Positions 42,001 through 54,000 of a stretch of 64,000 nucleotides of DNA are shown here, one piece after another. This DNA is from Catonia carolina (taxonomy: Eukaryota; Arthropoda; Insecta; Hemiptera; Achilidae), in NCBI GenBank assembly GCA_035578175.1, contig JAQMRL010000003.1, forward strand, positions 84,889,969 through 84,953,968, read 5' to 3'. The translations under genes and the position numbers were made by a program. The first letter of the stretch is position 1; each line of letters starts with the position of its first letter. The notes beneath the pieces were generated by a model. That model searched no databases and was not told where the DNA came from. It saw nothing but the letters and a program-made list of their open reading frames with translations.

Positions 42001-45000
42001 GTAAAAAGAAGTCACTGGAAACGAAGAAATTCGTAGAATAATTGATATAATTAAATAAAACAATAAAATTACACGGCACTAGGACGTTTGAATAGACTAC
42101 AGTTTTAAAAATTCCCGGCAGTTGGTAATGAAAGACGATCTTCACAGTGGCGCTCGTAGAATAGATCTGAATCCCTGAACAACCTTTACTAACACTGCCA
42201 GTACACCGGCGATTTATAAAAAGCTATAGAAATGTGGTATTGTATATGACGCCTTAAGGCGTCATTCGTCTCTGGAATGAACCTCGATTTGACGCCTTAA
42301 GGCGGCATCCGTGCTGAACGTGTTAATCAAAAGTAGTCGCTAACAATTAAAGTTTTTATGTCTGTTATTTCACTCCAATGTGACTTCTATGCCACACTGG
42401 GTAAGAAAGGGTTAACTTCTAAATTGTTTAAAAACTATGAAGTAAAATTGCAAGAGTACTTTACTAAATGAAATTTTGGGATCTATTTAGCACTGTGTTC
42501 AACATCAATATTTCTTAAAATACTGGTACACAAGAAATTAATTGGTACAGCAATTGTTATGGCATTTTTTAAAGTATAGATTTCAGCAAAATTGTTCGAA
42601 TTACAATAATTACTACCAATTTACAAAAACTGTATAATAAAAATACTCCACAATAATAAAGAAGAATTATTTAATTCAATCACTTTCAAAAATCAACCTT
42701 TTTATCAAAATGAATTTTTCACAAATATTTATTATGGCAATATAGACAACACAGAAAAAAAACCTTTTCAACAACATTTACCTGTATTAATCCGGCTGAT
42801 GGGTCAAATTTGCCATCTGTAGTCGAAGCCTCGACATTCTTGATGTGGGCATCCATCAATGCTGCTGGTACTTCATCCTGGACAAAAAAATTTCATTACT
42901 ATTAAAAACAAAATAGTTTTTATAATTACAGGTACACTTTCCAACAGCAACATGTAAAACAAAAAGATACAGAAAATCAATTTCTATATTTTAATGTTTT
43001 CTTTTAACTTCTGAATAAAAACCAATAGACTAACCGTAGAATACTTCATTAATTTAAATTTAGTCAACAGGAATTTTGGACTAGTCAACTTTTAAAACAC
43101 AAAAGAAGAAAGGTCCAACTCCGTGAAAACATTTCATTTATTCTTTTCAAATACAAAAAAAAACAATTAAACAATCACAAATTTCTACAAACTTATTTAA
43201 AACCGGTTGATATCTGCTTTGGCTTATTTCATAATATAGTTAAGTGCCTAATGAGCGAGTGATTAATGCACTCACTGATTTTAATGCAATCACCCGCTTA
43301 TTATAATCACATGAAAAAAAATGGAATCCAACCATAAAATCATTGATAGTTTTCTTCTGTTTGTATGTTCTTGTATTTTTATTCTGCTGTTTATTGAGTT
43401 AAGATGATTTGAACTGTTTTGTAGAAAAAATCACTACACCAACCCTAAATTGTGATTTAGGACTTCAGCTGAAAGGCTGGTTTGAACCTCTAGAGGCTTT
43501 ACTAAGTAAAACAAGGAGTGAGGTTGTTCCTCAGTGGAAAAGTATGCTTATCAGTATGCTAGGCCCCCTGAAAAGCTTCTATTTTCCACCCAGCAAATGA
43601 CAGCTTCACTTCATTCACCACAGGGTTTGGCTGTATAATGAAGTTCATTACTCTGCGGAGGAGATAACTCTGACTATACGATTTTTCAAAGTTGATGAGC
43701 TTTGAATAAACGCATTGGCCCCTACCCACTTCATAGCTAGCCAATGACTTGTCAGCAACGTTACCAATACTTGCTCTAGTAGCTCTGTTATATATTTCAT
43801 CAGCCATTTTTTTTTTTTTTGGTCTTTCAATAACAATTAAAACCAATGAGCATACAACCAGGTGATTATATTATAAAGTATTGGATGTTAACGCGCTCTC
43901 TTATCTATGTGTTCAGTAAAAGAAGCACGACACGAGTGAACTACTGCGGCTCTTATACAAATGCGCGGGTAATGTTTGTCAGGGTGATACAGTTCTTGAG
44001 TTAAAATGTAGCTCTGACCTTGAGATCACCACGATGGAGTTAGGAGCAGTGCGGCGTCATTATCTATTATTTCTACAAACATTGTGTTCAGTATTACAAT
44101 AAATTCAAATTCCGCGCGCCGTCGAATCTTCCAGAATAAATCTTCCCGCTCGATTAATTCAGTAATATTGATTCTGCATCGATTACATCATTAATTAGTT
44201 CTACGCATGTGTGATCCTTGATCACGTGGCTCGCGCTCCGCCAATAGCAAAATTCGACTAATTTCTTGCGCTCACCTCGCCATTGTTCCTTCCTTTCCGA
44301 TTCTCTTTCACTTCAAGTCAAACCAGCTAACGGTTCGGTCGTGGTCAACGGACGCTCGCAGCCTCGAGAGCTGGCGTCACCTGCATTTAACGCGTTGGAT
44401 ATTCCAACTTCATGTTGCCGATAATTTATTAGTTACGGCCCCAAGCAACGAAGCTATTCTTTGTGAGCACGCTTATAATTATGTAACGAACTATTCATGT
44501 TGTGTATTATTCAAGTGATTACCGGACTTTGTGCAATTTGTGTTACCTCGTGCCTCGAACTTGTAAACCTTTATCCCAACTGCAATTATCCAAGTGTTAG
44601 CAGTGCTTTATGTTTACTCTTAACGTGCCTTTGTTTATTGTGTGAAATCTGTACAGATCTAATCGAACATTTAGTGTTTTCCTACAACGGCGTCCACGAA
44701 TTGAAGCATCTTGGGAAATCTACGCACTCAAAATCGAGTAAGTACTGCTATACTCACTATTAATTGCAGTGTTATTCCCTGTATATGTTCCTGTCTATCC
44801 TCCAAACATCCCTATTCCTTAACGAGCAAAGCGTTACGCCTAACGTGCACGTCGAAGTCACATCGCGCCTTTTGTTTCCCGGTTGTAATCGATCCAACCA
44901 CCTTAACGAATCCAGCAGATGTAGGAATCATAATACCATTTGATTACCGCATTGAACACATTGTATACATTACATTAAATAAATAAGACGTGTAAATTAC

Positions 45001-48000
45001 CCATTTAGCTGCACAATTTTAAAAACTTATGTTTTAAATGGTAATTTTACATATAGCCTACATGTATCCTTCAAGAAATGTTATTTTCAATTTTCAATTT
45101 ACGTAGCGAGTGTATATTCACCAATGTGGATGATATTTTAGTTAAGACTAGTAGCAGCAAGGCTTGGCCCTGTAAGAGACACCATTTAATCTCACAGATT
45201 GTACATTCCTACAATCTGGCAATGCTGGTAAACATTCTGATTGGTCTAAACATGTGGAACAGCTGAGCTCATCAACGGTGAAAAGCATTATAGTGTCCTT
45301 TAGGCTCTTCTGTTCTTAAATGTTTTTGTCATATAATTGGCTGACCATGTGATAAGAAACAGAACTATTTTTTGTAGCCCTGAAACTAGCAGATCAAGTG
45401 CAAATAATTTAATACTTCACCTGCCTGTTATGGGCAATACCCATTTAATTGCGATCAAAAATCTGAAGTACCAATGTAATTATCTACAGCGGCATCTACA
45501 GTAATACCTCGTATAATGCTTCCCCATTTAGTGCCGATTCGTTATAGCACTTTTATGAAGCCTTTACGGTCATCAGAGGTTTATACAGAGATGCATTGTA
45601 GTAGCCGGCACATTCTTTCATGTGTAACGTACTGTGTCTTGTATTTTCAATGTATAATTTGACATGCTGTGTTTAATTTTTTGTTTATATTATACTGTAC
45701 TTATAAATAAATATTTGAACCCCATAAATAAAAAAAGTATATAAACAAAAAACCAATCAGTAAACATATGTATTGTAGTATGTACTGTGCAGTACGAGCG
45801 TTGTACGGCACCTGGTGTGATTATGTAATTGCTCGACCCCGTATAGCACCCAATGGCTGCGGAACGCATCTCAAGTGCTAAATGGGGTACTATACTGTTG
45901 TTCCAAATAATTGCATAAGGCATTAGATATTTTATTACAGTCTTTGAGACCCTACACTATATTCCCAGTTAAATTTTTTTATAAACTCTGTAAAGAATAC
46001 TTGAAAAAAATAATCTATACAGAGGCATAATGACAACTGAACACAGAAGACTGACCTTAATTTTAGCAAATTCCTCCATTGCTGCCTTTGCAGCTGAAGC
46101 AGCAACTCTGGGATCCACCACTGATGCTAAAAACGCAACCGTTGACATAATTGGATTTCCAGCTTTGCTGAATGGAATTGGCTGGTACGCTAACGGACCT
46201 AACGCACCACCACCTAAAAGACAATTTTATTTGAAATTACAAAATGTAAATAACACAATTTTTGAATGACAAGATTAAAAAAAAAAACAGGATTAGGAAT
46301 TAGGATATAACATTGTTAAAATTTTATGTAATATTTTTTTAACTCAAACCTCAAGCTTTCGTATCCTTGGAACACTGTATCTGGTTAAATTAACTCTACC
46401 TTTGTCGTCTTGTCTCTAAATTATGACAAAATTATTACGTTTCTTCCAATTCATTACTTTTAAGTAGGGAGAAATATTATCTTTCCATCCTCTATTACCC
46501 ACGTGCCAAAAAATTGGGTCTCATCTTTATACAAAAACTATACTTTTTCAATGAAAAATTCATCAGTAAAACTTACATAGTTTGGTCTTGACTGCTTTCT
46601 ACCTAGAGAATTTTCAAAACTCAGTTTGACAAACATTATTATCTGCAATGGGCTCGTAAATAGTATTTCTGATTAGATCAAGTACATATATTAAGTTTAT
46701 GTAGATTCTAGATTATACTACTTGAGAAATATATGGAAACTTAATTAAACCATTGACGATTCATTCACTAAAATGTAGTTTCCATTAGTTTGAGTTTTAC
46801 AAAATATCTCTTGATACCTGATGATGTTGTACATGTTCTTGAAGAATTTTAGACAGAAACTTTGAATTTGATGTTTAAATATATTAAAAAGAAAGCATCG
46901 GCTAAAATTTTTGTCTTACTGACTATGCACATGACTGAAGTTTACATAGATATCCTACTAGTATAAAAGAATAGTGTAACTTTTAACCCTTTCACTGCCA
47001 AACATGACTATACATGTAGTGGGCTTGCCACACTTACACGCCAAACACGATTTACCTCGATTGGCATGGAATGTGTTTGAATTGCCTCCAATAAGTGTTA
47101 CCAACTGTATTTACACATTTTTTTTCTCTTAAATCTTTATTTACAACTGTAAAATTTTACAACAAGCAAATGTGATGATTTAAAATAATAATGTAAATGA
47201 CATGATAGGCATGAGAGGGGTAGGGTCCCCATTGGTGCCTCCCCTAGAATGAAATTTGTATATCAAAGTAGCAGATCTCTGCTCCAACGTCTTTTAAGGC
47301 GTCTAGGGGAATTATCAGGTAAATGGAAGGTGGAAAGTGAATGCATTTACTGTCGACTTTCTTCATTATCGACAAAATCAAGTACACAGTAAAGAGATGT
47401 TTTTATTTCTACACGGCCTGTTCTGTTTCTAAACATGAAATGGCGTCAACTAGTCATCCACGCGGTGATCTTACAGATAATGATGTAGAGTTATTTTTAC
47501 TTGATTCCAATTCTAATTTAGCCAATGGCGATAGTGATTGACAAAAGAAAAATCTAGTGTAATTGAACCTCTATCCAAACAACGTAAAAAGGTTAGACCT
47601 ACTTCAGAAAGCTACCAGTGGGCTTCTGGTAAATTTATTCCAGTTCACGATTTTAGTGATATAAATAGTGGATGTAAAAATATTTTTAATAAATCTACTA
47701 GACAGAAATAATTTTATAGTATAAAACAAGTAAAAATTAAAATTTATCATGTTTAAAACCTTAAGATGCGTCAAAAAAAATATTTAAAAAAACCCGGTCC
47801 ACTACGGTTTTATAACATGGCAGAGATAGGGCAGTGCTATCACAAGACATCACGCAGTCATTTTGAAAAACGTTAAATCACAACTTACCAGCTTCATGAT
47901 CCTCCAGATATGGATCTTCAATAGGTAACCGCAAGAAATGCAATATACATTCATCTTGAGTGCGACTACCGACATGTTCACAGACTTTATTCCAATCATC

Positions 48001-51000
48001 TTTATACAATTCAAGACCTTCCAATAGTAGAAGTGTCTCCTGTTCAGTCCAATCTCGTGTCATGCTAGCTGCGGTCTTGTTACGTAATGCGGCTGGTTTC
48101 CTGCTGTACCTATTTGACAAAAAAAGATAACGGCACATGAAAATTGATCTAACTTCCAAATGCTATATGATTCTGTAATTCAAGCGAAGGCTAAACTTGA
48201 ATCGAAACATTTTTTCTGTTTCTAGTACAACTCAATACAAGTACTGATATGGAAAAAAGATTATTGTTCCCGCAGTACTCAGTTCAGTTGGAACTACTGA
48301 TGAGGTAAATCACGGGAGATTAATACTTTGGACTTAGTACTAACCTACTCTCATACCCAACTGTACTGTTCACCCTCACTGAGCATGCATTACACATAAA
48401 CTAAATAACAACAATAATAGTTCCAATAATAACACTATATAATCTTGCTGATTCTGACTAGATGGGACTGGACCCTTTCTGGAAAAAAAGTCCTGATTAA
48501 ACAGAATTTACCTAAAAATGCTTAATATACAAGTTTTACATGGGGGTAAAACTATTAAAAAAACCGCCCCACACTGACAGTGAAAGTAGGATTCCCATTT
48601 TAAGTGTTCATTGAATTTTAGCGTGATTGCTTTAACATTACACTTAATTAGCAAAACACTCTCCACTCGCAACTGACAAAAACGAACGTACAAAGCCTCG
48701 TCTAACATTTTTCTTTTTTTATGTGGTTCTGCATTGCCTTTATCTTTGTTAACCAAATGCACAAAATGTTTTCATTTCTTTCCTTTTTTTCTCGGTCAGA
48801 AATAGTTTGTTTTCCCACTATGAAATCATTTTCAACTGCTGTTAGTAATTTCACTGCATAAATAAATAAAAAGCCTGGGAGTTTTTGTTCCATTATCACA
48901 CATTCTGTTTAGTTGCCATTTCCACACACAAAAATTTGCATTGAACAGTAAATAAATAACAATAAAACACAACCATAACAGATCCATCATTAGTACAGTA
49001 AGAGTATCAACTGACAACTCAAGCGAAAGTAGCAAAGGATAACAAAAGAGACTTTCTAAAAAAACAGTAGTAGAGAGTAAATCAGTTCCTGGGAAACAAA
49101 ATTCACTTACCAACATCTTTTTCTGCACTATCTCAATAGGCAACTGAAGACTTTGAATCCTCTCGGAATTAATTTTGTACTGACCTCTCACTAAACTTAG
49201 TACATCCTGTAATTTTTTAAAATTCCATTCGGAATAACAGGATGTCTGGACAAACAAACAACCTTCTATTGTGTAGAATGTTCATTCACGACTTCATTAT
49301 TTTGTCAACCCTTTCTAGCCTACAAGCTTCAAAACTGATTTACATATAATAGAATAGAAATATAAAATATAATAAAATAAATATTAATTACAGACATTTT
49401 TCCACCTGATATCTCTCATTAGCAGAGGTCCTGGTTATGATCCCGGTTAGCACTAATTTTTTAATCTCTCATTTTCATCTACCATCCTTCTACATCGGCA
49501 TTAGCAGTAATGTGCTAAACAGTGGGATTTAGCCTTACCTGATCACTAGTAAAGAACTCAAACTAGATAAGGAAGATGCATCGAAAAGATAAAATTAAGT
49601 TCACAAGAACATTCATGATGCCAATAAAAAAAGATTAATGATGATAAATCATTTCAACTGGCAGAAATTTGTATAATAAACAAAAAAATTATAAAAAAAC
49701 TAATTGAATACTTACTGATCTAATTTCAATCCAAAATTAGAACCAGGATCTGCTTCAGCTTTCTTTGGTGTCGTGTCAATTTTCTTTTCCATATCAAGAA
49801 GTGTTTTCGCAGCTGACGGTTGAGGAGTCTTTGGAGGATTAACTGGTTGCAGACCAGATGGTGTATCGGACAAAACGTGAAAGTGCGAGGTTGGAGGCGG
49901 ACCCATTGGGGTAGGACGGCTGTCAGCATCCACCTACAAAATAAAAATTAAATCTTTAAAAAATTCTGCAATGTATAACAAGAACCAACCAAGAGGTGAT
50001 ACAAAAATAAATTAGTTATTTTAACAAAAATTACACAACTTTTTTAAAATAAAAATTTTTAGAAATACAATCACCGACTATCAACCATTTATTTTAAAAA
50101 TAGTTCAAAATATTTTTGACTAAAAGTAACTCTTTCGGGAATTGAAACTTCAGTTTAGCAACTGAGCTTATAACATTCCTGAACACTTTCACAGCCAAAT
50201 TGGTGTTTACAGCAGCTGTTTGCTGTGTTAGGAAATTAACAACTTCATTCTTGCTATGTCCAGTATACTTAAGCCTAATACATAAATAAAACTCAAAAAG
50301 CTTAATGAACATCATAAAATTGAAGAGGTTTAACAAAATTATACATACAGAGCGCCATTAGATCCCAGTTCAAACAAAAGTAAGGTTAAACCACACAAAA
50401 GTAACATAACAGCAAAACTAAAATTTTTTTTTTTTAAGTGGAATTATTTTGCCAGTTTAAAAAAAATTAAATTATAAACTGTAAGCAAAGATGATAAAAA
50501 TCTGAGGAATAATCTTCTTAAAATGAAAATACAAACCACACTCACTAGTGTGTTTCAAAAAAGAATTATCTGTGAACAAAAAATAAAACTAAACTTCACT
50601 GAACTGTGCATTAGTATCTTAAACCATGAAGTTGTTGAAGCTGTCAATAACGATGACCATGAGGCCGATTATGCGATGATAATGATTAGTAGTAGAAGTA
50701 AAAAAAAGGATTAAATGATTCACAAAATCGTAAAGGTAAGTTGAATGTTTTAAAATGTTTTAGAAGTAGATTGCAAAATGCATACGTACAGAAAAATAAA
50801 GAGGTTATCATAAACATAAATACGTTAGTTCCTAATTCGCACCACTATTTAATGTGGTAAGAAAATCAGTTGTAAATAAGAAATACAAAATGAAACAAAT
50901 CCTATTTTTAGGAAGCATGCTATAAACAGCTAAAAGAAAGATTACAAAGCAAACAGTAAAAATACATGGATCGCAAGTGAAAATTGAATTGCGGAAGATA

Positions 51001-54000
51001 TATATACAGCAACAGCAGCAAAAGGGTTAACAGACTATTTGCATAAATTGGCTTTTTGAAAAGTAACATTACATGGTATAGTAAATAAATAAAGTATCTA
51101 TAAATGCTAAGAGAAGCAAAACAAGGGTTATTAATAATAATAAAAACAGAAATAATACAGTACCTGATAATTGATAAGTCCCCATTGTTCGAGAAAAGCA
51201 TGCACCCTCATAATAGCACAAACATCGCCGGCCAAATTTCGTCTGGAAGCAGTGCTTGTAATATACTCAGTCGGATTAAGCCGATATGTGTCGATCATGA
51301 AATTTCTGTACGCCAAATAAATCTCTGGTGTTTTCGACTTATTTTTACCATTGAAGAATTCCGGTAATGCTCTTTTTTCTATTGTGTGAATCGAATTATA
51401 ATCGAACCAAGCGCTGTAACTTGGAATGATGATGTGGTGCGTCTGTTCCGTTACGTTGTCTTCTTGCCCATCGTCCTTGCTCGTTACGTCCTGGTCCTAC
51501 ATTGCAAAAAATCACAAACAGTTTAACACATTGTAAGATTAATGGATTTAATGAACATCAGAATCCTTAATAGTATTTCCGCATTAACAACTTGTAGACA
51601 GTATAATATATGCAATGTTAAATACAAATCAGATAATGACAACATTTAACTGCCAAGAAAATTACAACAAATGATAAAATTTCTGCAAAAGCAATTTTTT
51701 GCAAATACTTAAATAATTTTATTACGAGAAATAACTGCATATAACCTGCTATTATTATGGTATAGAAGAAATGTTTGTTTCTCCTCATGTGTTTGGCATT
51801 CAAATGATTGAAGTATTAAAGATAAAAAAGGAAGAGTTACCAGTGATACTAATCAATGTTAATGCCACGTTTAAATTAGTATAGTAATTGGTAGAGTACT
51901 CAAGGTAAAAATTGATAAAGTAAGTCAGTGCAGTGGTAAAGTAACTCTACCACTTGCCTACTAAAAAGAACCCCCACCACAATGCCAACTCTACTATACC
52001 AGATACTGCTGGTAGAGTTACCAGCTACCAGTATTTGCTGATAGATCTGGTAGCTGGTAGATAGGATAGCTCTACCAGAGCTACCTGGTAGCTATACCTA
52101 TACCAGATATACCTGGTAGCTCTACCTATCTATCTGGTAGCTCCGGTAGAGCAATATATCTACCAGACACTGCTAAGGTATTCACCTGTGTTGTAGTGTC
52201 AGACATTTTTCCGGTTTGGCTATCATCACGATCGCGATCCATTTCTTCATCCAAATCAGTCACTGTACCGCTCTTAATTGGCTGAGTATCACTATCCTTC
52301 TTTGAAGATGAACATCCTGGAACAAAAGAAAACAAGAAAAATTCAGAAATTAATTTTAATGCTAGAACAAACCAATAATTTCTTAATTCCACGTAAAACT
52401 ATGAACAATAATAACCAAATAACATCATACTCACTCTTGCAGAATGTTTTGACTGATACTTCTTCCGCCATTGCTGCAGCCCAAAGTGGGCCTTAGTCAC
52501 CAACGTCCTTTATCATTTTCTATCCCCACAAACCCTCTTACTCCCTTGCTTTAAAGGTCTTCAATAATGTTATAAAGCTTTTTTTCTGAGTTGACCCCTT
52601 TTTCTGATACCACAAATTTGAACTGCAATATCTGAAATACACTGATCATCCAATAGCTTCAAGAAACCCAACCATTGCTTTTGCAGAGATTTTATGAACC
52701 TTACTACAAACTCATGTTCCAATCCTCGTCTGATTGGTGATACAATGCCAATGAATATGCTGTCGAACTTTACTTCAAAATTTCTAATATCAATAAAAAT
52801 AAAAGTAATTCTTCGTAAATCACTTTGACAAATTTATAGAAAACTTATTTCACTCAATTACGGCTTATTTCTTAGATCACAAATCTGTGCACAAAGTAGC
52901 TCTGTATCTACATACAATACATAACAGTAAGAAATTACATTTTCAGGATGATGAACCCTATTTACTACTAACATGAAGTAGCCTGAACGTTTCACAGATT
53001 TGCAGACAAGAAACAACTTTAAAACTACAGAAATTATACAATACCGATGCATCTAACTGCACAAAAAAAATTAAATTAGTACAACAAAACAATGGAATGG
53101 AGTTAAACAAAGGAGGAAATGTTAACACTCATCTAAACATTTGTGAATGCGTTAATACAAGGTGCACTCTTGGGTAGTTGATTCAACAATCAATCCACCT
53201 ATATACTGAAGAGATTTGTTTAAACAAACAACAAAATAAATAATTTAACTTCACAGAGTAAGAGGGCTCATGTTAAGAAATTTGTTACAAAATGTAAGGA
53301 ATGGTGAAGAATCTTAGGAACTTATTGTCCAGTAATATTAAAACTGAATTTTTTGTTAATTATACAGAGTGATTTTTTTAGTATGGAAACGGCTTTATAT
53401 TGCGTAACTGAGACGTACTTTGAGTTAGAAGCTTATGCAGATCTGTGTAGTTTTAAAAATACAACTTTTTGGAGGTTTTAAAATTTTTGTCTGCCATCTT
53501 GGATTCACCTTTATATTTTTAAATGGGATGGTGGTCATGTGATACATCATTTCAATGTGAAATTTCAAGAAAAAAAACAATGGCGCAAACCATTTTTCAA
53601 TAGATGCCTTCATTTTTGAGATATAGCCTACGCATTTTACTGCAAACACAATTTTCCCAAAATTATAACTTTGAATGCTTATAACTCAAAAATGAAGGCA
53701 TCTATCAAAAAATGGTTTGCACCATTGTTTTTCTCTTGAAATTTCACATTGAAATGACATGTCACATGACCATCACCCCATTTAAAAATATTAAGTTGAA
53801 TACAAAATGGCAGATACAAGATGTATACAAAAATTGCAACATTACCAAAAGTGAATTTTTAAAACTACACAGATCTGCATAAGCTTCTTCCGCCAAGTAC
53901 ATCTCGGTCACGCAATATAAAGCTGTTTCTATATTTCAAAATCACCCTGTATACAAAAGACACTTGTCGATAAGCTTTTACTGTATAGTTCAAAACTACA

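Larger units (their letters stand above)
40994..42411. mobile_element. piggyBac-like element (outer), TTAA target, containing a second one
   Basis: TTAA flanks both ends (40990-40993 and 42412-42415), with CCCTTTCAATCCCA against CCCTTTCTTACCCA as inverted ends and subterminal GTGACACATATGTCACA-type sequence on both sides. No transposase. The inner element at 41488-42322 and a tRNA-like SINE lie inside. Confidence 0.6.

Noticed and set aside
44497..44763. Membrane protein gene
   Set aside because: A Cys/Leu-rich frame without conserved motif, inside a transposable element; CpG-rich DNA gives such frames by chance.
48832..49257. 141-codon minus-strand ORF in a SMARCC intron
   Set aside because: No recognisable domain, no repeat in the window and hydrophobic AT-driven composition; not supported as a gene.
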